A DNA stretch of 64,000 nucleotides. It comes from Scandinavium sp002470465. Its GTDB lineage: Bacteria; Pseudomonadota; Gammaproteobacteria; Enterobacterales; Enterobacteriaceae. Made by a program: the position numbers and the translations under genes. How positions within the stretch are numbered: the first letter of the stretch is position 1; each line of letters opens with the position of its first letter. The DNA lies in NCBI RefSeq assembly GCF_040750395.1, contig NZ_JBFLVD010000015.1, positions 124,001 through 188,000 on the forward strand. The letters are read 5' to 3'. This document shows positions 33,492 to 41,738 of this stretch, one piece after another. The notes beneath the pieces were generated by a model. It was not told where the DNA came from and searched no databases. It saw only the letters and a list, made by a program, of their open reading frames with translations.

Positions 33492-33584
33492 ATGGAAGTA
33501 TCCAGTAAAACCGTGTTTATGATTAATCTCTTTGCTGCCGTTGCCCTGATTAGCCTTTTATCGTTTCGTTTTGGCTGGGTTTAG
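33492..33584 (+). CDS. yncL: Stress-induced membrane microprotein YncL
   Basis: The 30-residue protein consists of a short polar start (MEVSSKTV) and one membrane helix ending LSFRFGWV. It corresponds to E. coli YncL (31 residues, NVSSRTV at the start and MRFGWFI at the end), a verified inner-membrane microprotein. AGAGGA lies at proper spacing before the ATG, and a strong terminator begins 17 bases after the stop. Function is unknown. Confidence 0.88.
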   Translation: MEVSSKTVFMINLFAAVALISLLSFRFGWV

Positions 33585-33601
33585 ATCGGATTACGCACAA
33601 C

Positions 33602-33628
33602 AAAAAAGCAGCCACCTGGCTGCTTTTT
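33602..33628. terminator. Bidirectional terminator after yncL
   Basis: GCAGCC / GGCTGC with an ACCT loop has six A residues before and five T residues after. It serves yncL and the convergent lipoprotein gene. Confidence 0.93.
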
Positions 33629-33638
33629 GCTTTTAGAT

Positions 33639-33887
33639 TCAGTCGGATGCACTTTTCACTTTGGCGGCATTGGCATTGTAGGCTGCCTGCAGCGCTGCCG
33701 CGTTATCGTAGTTTGTCGGATCGTACTTCGGCAGTGGGTTAACTTTCTCATAATCCCATTCGGCCGCCGTACAGGCTGCTTCCGTTCCCCCCTTATTTTC
33801 ACACTCGGCGATGCGATGCGCCGGAGAATTTGTACAACCACTCAAAAAAGCCAGCGCGGCAAAAGCGCAAATAAACAGTTTCTTCAT
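33639..33887 (-). CDS. Small predicted lipoprotein
   Basis: The 82-residue protein has a lipobox signal peptide (FAALAFLSGC, lipidated Cys at 18). The mature part starts TNSPAHRIAECENKGG and contains two more Cys (in AECE and AACTAAE). It then has Asn/Ala-rich repeats. The segment R-I-A-E-C-E-x-x-G-x(4)-A-C-x-x-A-E recurs in the lipoprotein at 35147-35572. I do not recognise the family. Residue +2 is Thr, so outer-membrane sorting is expected. Confidence 0.8.
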   Translation of the reverse strand: MKKLFICAFAALAFLSGCTNSPAHRIAECENKGGTEAACTAAEWDYEKVNPLPKYDPTNYDNAAALQAAYNANAAKVKSASD

Positions 33888-33950
33888 AACAACGTAAGAT
33901 AATGACCAAGTTTGAAAGCGGACGATCCTCGCATATCTGCTTTCAAGCTG

Positions 33951-34543
33951 TCAAAACCCGATTAATCCGGAAGTGGGATGTCGGAGCATCTCTTGCCGGT
34001 GGCGCTGCCACTCATCAATATTCAGCGCGTAAAACAGGCTCGGCATGGCGTTGGCCACATCGGCAACCTGCCCGCGCAGCACAAGCCCCGCTTTCAGCAG
34101 CACGCGCTGCGACGCCAGATGGTTTGAGCGCACCACGGCCGTCACTCTCTGCAGCTGACGCTCGTCGAAGGCGTAATCCAGCATGCGCTGACAAAACTCG
34201 GTAGCGAACCCTTTTCCCCACGCTCCGGTCGCAAAGCGATAACCGAGATTGTGTGTGAGTTCTTTTTCCAATGGACGCAGGCTGATGCCGCCAAACCCGA
34301 CAATCTCCTGCGGCCGTTCAGCGTCATAAATCGCCATTTGCCCAATACCGTCCTGATACCAGCCGTCCAGCCACTGCGCCAGACGCGTTTTTGAATAAGC
34401 GAGATCGGGATAAGGTCCGGCGGGATTGAACGTATTGGTGGCAGGATCGCCGTAGATACGAAATAAATCACCTGCATCAGCGGCGCAAACCGGGCGGATG
34501 ATCAGGCGTTCGGAGAAGAGAGAGTGCGTGTCGATGATGTCAT
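33951..34543 (-). pseudogene. GNAT acetyltransferase with probable frameshift at its start
   Basis: A continuous frame from about 34555 to the stop at 33951 encodes a full RimJ/RimL-type acetyltransferase: HSLFSERLIIRPVCAADAGD, then FNPAGPYPDLAYSKTRL, FGGISLRPLEKELTHNLGYR and GAWGKGFATEFCQRMLDYAF. This frame has no ATG, GTG or TTG before the domain begins; the ATG at 34543 is one base out of frame and follows GGAG closely. Restoring one base after ATGAC would give MT-x-IDTHSLF. The first in-frame ATG (34337) would delete about 70 essential residues. An assembly error is possible. Confidence 0.55.
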
Positions 34544-34631
34544 CGCTCCATAATCAGAGAAACCGGCCAGACCGATCAAGGTACCCTGAATTATGGACAG
34601 TTTTGGCGGGTTTGCTCAGATGCTCAGGAAT

Positions 34632-34655
34632 AAAAAAGCCGCCTTAAGCGGCGGC
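34632..34655 (-). terminator. Terminator downstream of the small 74-residue gene
   Basis: GCCGCC / GGCGGC with a six-base loop, read on the minus strand, is followed by six T residues. It lies 18 bases past the stop at 34673. Confidence 0.9.
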
Positions 34656-34672
34656 CTGATGCGACGTGGACC

Positions 34673-34897
34673 TTACGCGTCCCCTTCCAGCGCATCCTGA
34701 ATCGCGTCTGCGAGAACAGAAACTTCCTGCGCCACGTTACGCAAATCCATCTGGCTGCGGATCCCGGCATTCGCCGTTGAGGCTGAAACTGACGCCTTAG
34801 AAATCTCTAAAGCCGCCTGCACCGCCAGCAAACGCTTATGGTTTTCGGCAACGTCGGCGCCCGTGGCGTTATCGTGATCGAAATACCCTTCTAACAT
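34673..34897 (-). CDS. Small helical protein of unknown function
   Basis: The 74-residue acidic protein starts at the ATG at 34897 with a strong AAGGAAA site; the frame is open further upstream but without a site. It reads MLEGYFDHDNATGADVAENH and then a helical Ala/Ser-rich body (AALEISKASVSAS, EVSVLADAIQDALEG). No signal peptide or membrane segment is present. It has its own terminator. The family is not recognised. Confidence 0.78.
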   Translation of the reverse strand: MLEGYFDHDNATGADVAENHKRLLAVQAALEISKASVSASTANAGIRSQMDLRNVAQEVSVLADAIQDALEGDA

Positions 34898-34980
34898 CGC
34901 GCTTTCCTTATAAAGTTGTTGAGTCGGTCGTGCAGAGCAGGATACTGAAAATGCTGGCATAAGCCCGCATTGTTGAGAAT

Positions 34981-35059
34981 TGGACCGCCACCGAGGCCTC
35001 GAACCTCGTACACGACAACATAAAAATGTTATTTGCTCTTCCAGCTGAGCTAGTGGCGG
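34981..35059 (-). tRNA. tRNA-like gene with non-standard anticodon arm
   Basis: Read on the minus strand, CCGCCAC and GTGGCGG form a perfect 7-bp acceptor stem followed by T and CCA, an encoded 3' end. TAGCTCAGCTGGAAGAGCA is a canonical D arm. CGAGG-TTCGAGG-CCTCG is a perfect T arm. Between the D and T arms there are 26 bases instead of 23. They form ATAAC / GTTGT around ATTTTTAT, or a longer hairpin with a four-base loop; a seven-base anticodon loop cannot be drawn. Thus no anticodon is assignable. It may be a pseudo-tRNA or a specialised tRNA-like RNA. Confidence 0.6.
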
Positions 35060-35146
35060 TTTGGGCGATCTATTCTACGCGTGAATGAATAACATTACAA
35101 ATAGAGGGACTAATGGCTGTTTGAACATTAATCAGTTTTGCTTACG

Positions 35147-35572
35147 CTATTTTGCGTAGCCCATAAACACACCGTTTTTCATCACCGCCACCTTGCCTGT
35201 TTTATAAGCAATAATGGTGTAAAGCCCTTGTGAATATACCGTCGCGTCTGCGTTAGTCTCGTCCTGAGCAGCCGGTTTGCCGTCAACGGTAACAATACCC
35301 AAAGCATCCCGCTTGATAAGCATTCCGTCGTAATGGCGAGTGAACGCCATGGATTTTTTGGCCGACTGCGCCTTTTGCGGATAGAGTGCTTGCGCATTTT
35401 CCAGAGACTGTTTTTCTGCCGCACTGTTAATGGCCGACTGACGATTTTGTTCCGCCAGGTAGCAAGCGTCACGACTCACACCCTGCGCCTCACACTCAGC
35501 CATACGGGAGGAAGTGCTGGAGCAGCCCACCAGCATCAGCAGCGGCAATGCGCAGATCATTACTTTATTCAT
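35147..35572 (-). CDS. Predicted lipoprotein
   Basis: The 141-residue protein has a lipobox (LPLLMLVGC, Cys at 17) and Ser at +2, so it is probably sorted to the outer membrane. The segment SRMAECEAQGVSRDACYLAE resembles the start of the lipoprotein at 33639-33887. A helical Gln/Ala stretch and a C-terminal beta-rich domain (VTVDGKPAAQ, GLYTIIAYKTGKVAVMKNG) follow. The family is not recognised. Confidence 0.8.
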   Translation of the reverse strand: MNKVMICALPLLMLVGCSSTSSRMAECEAQGVSRDACYLAEQNRQSAINSAAEKQSLENAQALYPQKAQSAKKSMAFTRHYDGMLIKRDALGIVTVDGKPAAQDETNADATVYSQGLYTIIAYKTGKVAVMKNGVFMGYAK

Positions 35573-35930
35573 ACATCCTCACAACATTTTAATTGTATTC
35601 ACTATCATCATTCGCCGGCAGGCGATAATCGCGGCCAATATCCGCGATCTTCTCCCATCACCATTTGATTTATGTCATGCCTTTTCATTGTGCTGATTAG
35701 GAAATTTCTGGAACCATGATTTACCGGTTAAGTAACGCTTGCCGGACGCACTCTATCATCAGAATGATTGAACGCCCGTTGAGTAGGCTGAGCAAGCGAA
35801 GCGCCGCCCGACGTTGGGTATTGGGTAAATATCGGTCATCAAAAACCTTCTTATCCACTACGGGCTAAAATAAAAGGGATGCTTTTAGCCATCGATCTGA
35901 ATCACCCTCTTCACATCTCCAGGAGTTAAA
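35573..35930. other. Intergenic region between lipoprotein and small gene
   Basis: This 358-base gap is AT-rich at its left side. It contains a REP-like GCCCGTTG...CGCCGCCCGACG stretch around 35772-35812 and the AGGAG ribosome site of the next gene at its right end. I see no gene, clear promoter or terminator in it. Confidence 0.5.
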
Positions 35931-36200
35931 ATGACTGACTTAAGTGAACGAGTTGAAATGCTTGAAAAAACCATTGGTGAGCTCACCTTTAATCTCCACG
36001 TATCTAAGGTTGCCATCACCGTCTTGTCCGGCGCGTTAAGCGATATGAGTAGTGAGCCAGGTATGCTTGTCAGTTCGTATGAACAAGTAAAAAGTTCAGC
36101 TCCACTGGTGACATTCAACCATCCCGACCAGCAAAACTATGAGGAAAGGCTTAGGAAGAGCGTGCTGGCACTGCTTTCAAAACCCGACCTGACGTCTTAA
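35931..36200 (+). CDS. Small protein with N-terminal coiled coil, unknown function
   Basis: The 89-residue protein has a good AGGAG site. Residues 1-25 (LSERVEMLEKTIGELTFNLH) form a heptad-like SlyX-type coiled coil; the middle is Ser-rich and the end is basic and helical (ERLRKSVLALLSK). There is no signal peptide. The family is not recognised; phage-like or plasmid-like small proteins sometimes have this form, but no phage gene is nearby. Confidence 0.7.
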   Translation: MTDLSERVEMLEKTIGELTFNLHVSKVAITVLSGALSDMSSEPGMLVSSYEQVKSSAPLVTFNHPDQQNYEERLRKSVLALLSKPDLTS

Positions 36201-36210
36201 TCGGTCCGTG

Positions 36211-36249
36211 TCTCTACAACAGGATAAGAGGAATATCCTCTTGTAGAGA
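36211..36249. repeat. Long inverted repeat behind the small coiled-coil gene
   Basis: TCTCTACAA-c-AGGATA pairs with TATCCT-c-TTGTAGAGA: 15 base pairs with one mismatch and a seven-base loop. It starts ten bases past the stop at 36200. No T run follows, so it may stabilise the mRNA 3' end or be an operator. Confidence 0.75.
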
Positions 36250-36323
36250 TATCAGAATGACGCTGCCACTACGATGATGCTATCCGGCAAGGATCATCCG
36301 TAATGGATGCCCCTGGCGGCCCC

Positions 36324-36350
36324 ATAAAAAAATGACTGCAACACAGTCAT
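36324..36350 (-). terminator. Terminator of the ydcSTUV-patD operon
   Basis: ATGACTG / CAGTCAT with a five-base loop is followed, on the minus strand, by a run of seven T residues. It lies 28 bases past the patD stop. Confidence 0.9.
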
Positions 36351-36377
36351 CCTGCATTACAGCCATTTATCACCTCA

Positions 36378-37802
36378 TCAGTGCTTAATCATCACATGCC
36401 GCACCACGGTGTAATCTTCCAGGCCGTAGACTGACATATCTTTGCCATAGCCGGAGAGCTTCTGACCGCCGTGCGGCATTTCGCTGACCAGCATAAAGTG
36501 GGTGTTGACCCAGGTGCAGCCGTACTGCAGGCGAGCGCTCATGCGGTGTGCGCGGCCCACGTCTTTGGTCCACACGGAAGACGCCAGGCCGTAATCTGAG
36601 TCGTTCGCCCAGCCCAGCACCTGCGCTTCGTCGTCAAAGAGCGTGACGCTCACCACCGGGCCGAACACTTCGCGCTGCACGATGTCGTCTTCCTGCTTCG
36701 CACCAGCCAGCACCGTGGGCTGGAAGTGATAGCCGTTGCCCGCCGCCTTTTCACCACCGGTGACGACAGTGACATGGCTCAGGGCTTTGGCTTTGTCCAC
36801 CGCTACGCTCACGCGGTCCAGATGCGCTTTCGAACTTAGCGGCCCCAGCTCGGTAGATTCATCGTCCGGTGAGCCCATTTTAAGGGTGGACACTGCCGCG
36901 CCAAGTTTTTCAACCAGCGCATCGTAGATGCCCTTCTGCGCGTAAATACGACACGCAGCGGTACAGTCCTGCCCGGCGTTGTAGAAGCCAAACGTACGAA
37001 CACCTTCAACAACAGCGTCCAGGTCAGCATCATCGAACACAATAACCGGCGCTTTTCCGCCCAGCTCCATATGAGTGCGCTTAATCGACGGCGCGGTGTG
37101 GGAAATGATGTGCTCGCCAGTGGCGATGGAGCCCGTCAGGGAGACCATGCGCACCTTCTCGTGGCCCGTCAGCGGATCGCCGACGGTTTGCCCGCGCCCG
37201 AACAGCACGTTAATCACGCCTGCCGGGAAGATATCTTTTGCCAGCTCGGCGAGCTTCAGCGCCGTCAGCGGGGTGATTTCAGACGGTTTGATAACAACGC
37301 AGTTACCCGCCGCCAGCGCCGGGGCCAGCTTCCAGGCCGCCATCATCAGCGGGTAGTTCCATGGCGCAATCGAGGCCACCACGCCAACCGGGTCGCGGCG
37401 AATCATTGAGGTATGCCCTTCCAGGTATTCCCCCGCCGCCAGCCCGTTCAGGCAGCGCGCCGCGCCCGCGAAGAAACGGAAGACGTCGGCCACTGCGGGC
37501 AGTTCATCGTTGATCACGCAGTGCAGCGGTTTGCCGCAGTTGAGGGATTCGAGCTTCGCCAGCGTTTCAGCATGCTCGTCGATAACGTCGGCAAGTGCGA
37601 GCAGGCATTCAGCACGTGCTTTTGGCGTGGTCTGTCCCCATTCAGCAAAAGCACGATCGGCGGCCAGCACGGCCTCATTTACCTGCGCCGCCGTGGCTTC
37701 GGCGATTTCAAGAATCACTTCACCAGTGGCCGGGTTATAGACCGGCTGTTTTTCGCCTTTGCCTGCGACCAGTTCACCGTTAATCAGTAAGTTGTGTTGC
37801 AT
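36378..37802 (-). CDS. patD: Gamma-aminobutyraldehyde dehydrogenase PatD
   Basis: The 474-residue NAD-dependent aldehyde dehydrogenase equals E. coli PatD (YdcW) in length. The catalytic Cys is in NAGQDCTAACR and the general-base Glu in HMELGGKAP; the NAD-binding SLTGSIATGEHI is intact. It oxidises gamma-aminobutyraldehyde from putrescine to GABA in the cytosol. The ATG at 37802 has GGAG and matches E. coli; two earlier in-frame codons do not. It ends the ydcS-T-U-V-patD operon, linking polyamine uptake to degradation. Confidence 0.96.
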   Translation of the reverse strand: MQHNLLINGELVAGKGEKQPVYNPATGEVILEIAEATAAQVNEAVLAADRAFAEWGQTTPKARAECLLALADVIDEHAETLAKLESLNCGKPLHCVINDELPAVADVFRFFAGAARCLNGLAAGEYLEGHTSMIRRDPVGVVASIAPWNYPLMMAAWKLAPALAAGNCVVIKPSEITPLTALKLAELAKDIFPAGVINVLFGRGQTVGDPLTGHEKVRMVSLTGSIATGEHIISHTAPSIKRTHMELGGKAPVIVFDDADLDAVVEGVRTFGFYNAGQDCTAACRIYAQKGIYDALVEKLGAAVSTLKMGSPDDESTELGPLSSKAHLDRVSVAVDKAKALSHVTVVTGGEKAAGNGYHFQPTVLAGAKQEDDIVQREVFGPVVSVTLFDDEAQVLGWANDSDYGLASSVWTKDVGRAHRMSARLQYGCTWVNTHFMLVSEMPHGGQKLSGYGKDMSVYGLEDYTVVRHVMIKH

Positions 37803-37823
37803 ATCCTGCTCCATCATTTTCAA

Positions 37824-38630
37824 TTATTTACCGCTTCCGGCGACCGTTTCGCCGTCGCGTGTCAGCCACCAGGCCCCCAGAATCGGTATAGTTGTCACCA
37901 GCATCACCAGCAGCGCCACCACGTTGGTCACCGGCACATCGCGCGGGCGACCCAACTGGTTCAGCAGCCACAGCGGCAATGTGCGCTCGTGGCCTGCGGT
38001 AAAAGTGGTGACGATGATTTCGTCAAACGACAGCGCGAACGCCAGCATACCGCCCGCCAGCAGCGCCGAGCCCAGATTCGGCAGCACTACATAGCGAAAG
38101 GTCTGCCAGGTGCCGGCGCCTAAATCCATCGAGGCTTCCACCAGGCTCCAGGAGGTGCGGCGGAAGCGTGCAATCACGTTGTTGAAGACCACCACCACGC
38201 AGAAGGTCGCGTGCCCGACCACAATAGTGAAGAAGCCTGGTTCAAGGTTGATGGCCTTAAACGCCGTCAGCAGCGCCAGGCCGGTGATGATCCCCGGCAG
38301 CGCAATCGGCAATAACAGCAGCAGTGAGATGGCGTTCTTGCCGAAAAATTCACTGCGCCATAACGCCGCTGCAGCCAGCGTGCCAAGTACTAATGCAATA
38401 ACGGTCGACAGCGCGGCAATCTGAAGTGACAACGTCACTGAATCAAGAATATCGCTGCGCCCCGCCGCCACGCTGAACCAGTGCAGCGTCAGGCCTTTCG
38501 GCGGAAAGCTGAACGCCGCGTCTTCCGTATTGAAAGCATAGATGGCAATGATGGCGAGCGGGAAGTGAAGGAAAATCACGCCGCCCCAGGTCGCCAGCTT
38601 CAGGAACCACGGTGCTCTTTCAGAGTGCAT
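37824..38630 (-). CDS. ydcV: ABC transporter permease YdcV
   Basis: The 268-residue inner-membrane permease of the spermidine/putrescine PotC type has six helices, with the coupling segment VEASMDLGAGTWQTFRYVVL near residue 165. It is nearly the same as E. coli YdcV (264). It overlaps ydcU by 11 bases. Together with YdcU it would form the heteromeric channel of the YdcSTUV importer. Confidence 0.94.
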   Translation of the reverse strand: MHSERAPWFLKLATWGGVIFLHFPLAIIAIYAFNTEDAAFSFPPKGLTLHWFSVAAGRSDILDSVTLSLQIAALSTVIALVLGTLAAAALWRSEFFGKNAISLLLLLPIALPGIITGLALLTAFKAINLEPGFFTIVVGHATFCVVVVFNNVIARFRRTSWSLVEASMDLGAGTWQTFRYVVLPNLGSALLAGGMLAFALSFDEIIVTTFTAGHERTLPLWLLNQLGRPRDVPVTNVVALLVMLVTTIPILGAWWLTRDGETVAGSGK

Positions 38631-39561
38631 CGAATGCTCCCAGACGTTTCACGAACGCCAGATAAAGGGCGATTAACACAATCGGTACGAGGGTAAACGC
38701 CGCCGCCATCGGCATATTGCCGATAGCGCCCTGCTGTGAGTAAACCATCTGCCCGATAAAGTAGCCCGGCGGCCCCACCAGCTGCGGCACGATGAAGTCA
38801 CCGAGCGTCAGCGAGAAGGTGAAGATCGACCCCGCCGCGATACCCGGAATAGCTAAGGGCAGAACCACATAGCGGAACGTCTGACGTGGATAAGCGCCTA
38901 AATCGGCAGACGCCTGCAGCAGCGACGGTGGCAAGCGCTCCAGTGCCGCCTGTACCGGCAGGATCATAAACGGCAGCCAGATATAGACGAACAGCAGAAA
39001 GCGCCCAAGCCCGGAGGTGGAGAGCGTATTGCCGCCCACTGCCGGAAGCTGCAGAAAGTCGTTCAGCAGCCCTTCCAGTCCCATATGGGTGAGAAACCAC
39101 TGGGCAACGCCGTCTTTTGCCAGCAGCAGCGTCCAGGCGTAGGCCTTGACGATGTAGCTCGCCCACATCGGCAGCATCACCGCAATGTAGAAGAACGCTT
39201 TCCATTTCCCGCTGGTGTAGCGCGCCATGTACCACGCCATCGGAAACGCGAGGATCGCGCTGGCGATAGTTACGGCAATCGCCATCACCAACGTGCGCAC
39301 GATAATGTCGTAGTTCGCCGGGTTGAACAGCGCTTTCAGGTTGGCGAGCGTTAAATCAGGCGTCACCGACATGGTGAAGTCGTCAAAGGTATAGAACCCT
39401 TGCCACAGCAGGGTCAGCAGCGATCCGAGATAGACCACGCCGAACCACATCAGCGGCCCGAGCAGCAGCAGGAACAGCGCCAGCGACGGCCTGCGCCAGA
39501 ACAGACCGGAAAGCCGGTTAGCGCGCGGTTGAGAAGGAAGCGGTGCGATACTCATGGCCAT
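38620..39561 (-). CDS. ydcU: ABC transporter permease YdcU
   Basis: The 313-residue PotB-type permease is equal in length to E. coli YdcU, with six core helices, an N-terminal Pro/Arg-rich tail and the coupling segment QASADLGAYPRQTFRYVVLP. Two in-frame ATGs (39561, 39555) follow GGAGGT; spacing favours the second, E. coli annotation the first. It begins one base after the ydcT stop. Confidence 0.94.
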   Translation of the reverse strand: MAMSIAPLPSQPRANRLSGLFWRRPSLALFLLLLGPLMWFGVVYLGSLLTLLWQGFYTFDDFTMSVTPDLTLANLKALFNPANYDIIVRTLVMAIAVTIASAILAFPMAWYMARYTSGKWKAFFYIAVMLPMWASYIVKAYAWTLLLAKDGVAQWFLTHMGLEGLLNDFLQLPAVGGNTLSTSGLGRFLLFVYIWLPFMILPVQAALERLPPSLLQASADLGAYPRQTFRYVVLPLAIPGIAAGSIFTFSLTLGDFIVPQLVGPPGYFIGQMVYSQQGAIGNMPMAAAFTLVPIVLIALYLAFVKRLGAFDAL

Positions 39562-39562
39562 C

Positions 39563-40576
39563 TCACCTCCCTCCGTCCAGCGGCACCATCGCCTCCCGCG
39601 ACCAGGACGCCAGCACGTTCTGGCCGGGCGTCGGGCCGTCCGGCAGCGCGCCGCCGCTGAAATTCCCCTGGCTCACCAGCAGCTTTTCCCCACCGGGCAG
39701 CCGAATTTCATAGCGTGTCGCCGCCCCCTGATACTGCACCGCCTGCACGACACCATTGACCTGTATCTCACCCGAGGTATCCAGCCGGATATGCTCCGGG
39801 CGCAAAGACCATTGACCCGTCATACCGCACAGCTTTTCGGTCATACCGGTATCGAACACGTTCGAGGTGCCAACAAATCCGGCCACAAACGGCGTACGCG
39901 GGCGCAGATAAAGCTCACGCGGGGTATCTATCTGCTCGATACGACCATTGTTAAACACCGCCACGCGGTCAGACATCGACAGGGCTTCGCCCTGATCGTG
40001 GGTGACGAAAATAAAAGTAATACCCAGATCCTGCTGAAGCTTTTTCAGCTCAAACTGCATCTGTTCGCGCAGCTTGAGGTCAAGCGCGCCCAGCGGTTCA
40101 TCAAGCAAAAGCACGCGCGGTTTGTTGACCAACGCACGGGCAATCGCCACGCGCTGGCGCTGGCCGCCGGAAAGCTGTGACGGTTTACGCGCCTGTACAT
40201 GGCTCAGGGCAACCTTTTCCAGCGCTTCCTGCGCCATCGCGTGCCGCTCTTTTTTGCCGATGCCTTTGACCATCAGCCCGTAGGCGACGTTATCGATGAT
40301 CGACATATGCGGGAACAGCGCGTAGTCCTGGAAGACGGTATTGACGTCGCGCTGCCACGGCGGCAGCTCGCTTGCCTCTTTACCGAAGATTTTGATTGCC
40401 CCGCCGGAAAGTTGTTCGAATCCGGCGATGAGCCGCAGGCAGGTGGTTTTGCCGGAGCCTGACGGCCCCAGCATGGAAAAGAACTCCCCATCATTGATGG
40501 CGATACTGACGCCATCCACCGCACGAACATCACCATACAGACGCGAGACATCCCGAAATTCTACTGCGTACGTCAT
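39563..40576 (-). CDS. ydcT: ABC transporter ATP-binding protein YdcT
   Basis: The 337-residue ATPase has Walker A GPSGSGKTT, signature LSGGQRQRVAIARAL, Walker B VLLLDEPLGALD and H-loop FVTHDQGEA. A C-terminal TOBE domain (residues about 260-335) is typical of polyamine and sugar importers. It is the energising subunit of YdcSTUV, and lies 16 bases downstream of ydcS. Confidence 0.95.
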   Translation of the reverse strand: MTYAVEFRDVSRLYGDVRAVDGVSIAINDGEFFSMLGPSGSGKTTCLRLIAGFEQLSGGAIKIFGKEASELPPWQRDVNTVFQDYALFPHMSIIDNVAYGLMVKGIGKKERHAMAQEALEKVALSHVQARKPSQLSGGQRQRVAIARALVNKPRVLLLDEPLGALDLKLREQMQFELKKLQQDLGITFIFVTHDQGEALSMSDRVAVFNNGRIEQIDTPRELYLRPRTPFVAGFVGTSNVFDTGMTEKLCGMTGQWSLRPEHIRLDTSGEIQVNGVVQAVQYQGAATRYEIRLPGGEKLLVSQGNFSGGALPDGPTPGQNVLASWSREAMVPLDGGR

Positions 40577-40592
40577 GCTTCACTCCCGGGCG

Positions 40593-41738
40593 TTAACGAC
40601 CACCCATGATGGCGATGTAATCCTGCGTCCAGCGGCTGTACGGCACATACTTACCGCCTTCGGCAACAGGCGTTTTCCAGAAAGCGATTTTGTCGAAGAA
40701 GCTGTAGCCGTTGGTTTCGCAGCCTTTGTCACCGAGAAGCGGGCTGGCTTTGCAGCCTTCCGGCACAACCGGCAGCGAGCCGAACCAGGCAGACACATCG
40801 CCCTGCACTTTCGGCGTAAGCGACCAGTTCATCCACTTGTAAGCACAGACCGGGTGCCTGGCTTCGGCGTGCAGCATGGTGGTATCCGCCCAGCCGGTGA
40901 CGCCCTCTTTCGGGAAGACGGTGGCGACGGGCTGGTTGTCGGTTTTCAGGCCGTTAGCCTGATAAGGCCAGGAGCTGGAAGCCACCACGCCTTCGTTTTT
41001 GAAGTCGCTCATCTGGACGGTGGCATCGTGCCAGTAGCGGTGGATCAGGGCATGCTGGGTGCGCAGCACTTTTAGCACCGCGGCATACTGCTCTTCGTTC
41101 AGCTGATACGGGTCGGTGATGCCGAGCTGCGGCTGGGTGGCTTTGACGAACAGCGCCGCATCGGCGATGTAGATCGGGCCGTCATAGGCCTGCACGCGAC
41201 CTTTGTTGGATTTGCCATCGGGCAGCGTTTGCTCGACAAAAATCACCTTCCAGCTGTCCGGCGGCGTCGGGAAAGTTTTCGTGTTGTACATCAGCAGGTT
41301 TGGGCCCCACTGGTACGGCGTGCCGTAGACTTTGCCGCCCACGTTGAACCATGCGCCTTTTTCCAGACGCGGATCGAGGGTTTTCCAGTTCGGGATAAGT
41401 GCGGTGTTAATCGGCTGAACGCGTTTGCCCATGATCAGGCGCAGTGAGGCATCACCGGAGGCGGTGACCAGGTCATAGCCACCCTTCGCCATCAGGCTGA
41501 CCATCTCATCAGAGGTGGCGGCGGTTTTCACGTTCACCGAACAGCCGGTGTCTTTTTCAAACTGGGTCACCCAGTCGTAGTTTTTATCGGTCTGGCCGCG
41601 TTCCACGTAGCCCGGCCAGGCAATAATATCGAGGCGGCCTTCCGCTTTGCCGAGCGACGCTGGCGGTTCGGCGGCTTGTGCTGTCATGATAGTCAGGCCC
41701 AGCGCGCACAGGCTGCTGCGGGCAAATTGCTTGCTCAT
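40593..41738 (-). CDS. ydcS: Periplasmic binding protein YdcS
   Basis: The 381-residue spermidine/putrescine-type binding protein has a signal peptide ending at AQA. It has the expected LDIIAWPGYVERG start and SGDASLRLIMGKRVQP ligand-pocket region. The E. coli counterpart imports putrescine and is reported also to make short-chain polyhydroxybutyrate and support DNA uptake; RpoS controls the operon there. It is the first gene of the operon, with the YdcR regulator gene upstream on the same strand behind a terminator. Confidence 0.95.
   Translation of the reverse strand: MSKQFARSSLCALGLTIMTAQAAEPPASLGKAEGRLDIIAWPGYVERGQTDKNYDWVTQFEKDTGCSVNVKTAATSDEMVSLMAKGGYDLVTASGDASLRLIMGKRVQPINTALIPNWKTLDPRLEKGAWFNVGGKVYGTPYQWGPNLLMYNTKTFPTPPDSWKVIFVEQTLPDGKSNKGRVQAYDGPIYIADAALFVKATQPQLGITDPYQLNEEQYAAVLKVLRTQHALIHRYWHDATVQMSDFKNEGVVASSSWPYQANGLKTDNQPVATVFPKEGVTGWADTTMLHAEARHPVCAYKWMNWSLTPKVQGDVSAWFGSLPVVPEGCKASPLLGDKGCETNGYSFFDKIAFWKTPVAEGGKYVPYSRWTQDYIAIMGGR

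Noticed and set aside
34142..34477. Minus-strand open frame overlapping the acetyltransferase
   Set aside because: It is the +1 shadow of the acetyltransferase domain; the GNAT motifs are all in the other frame.
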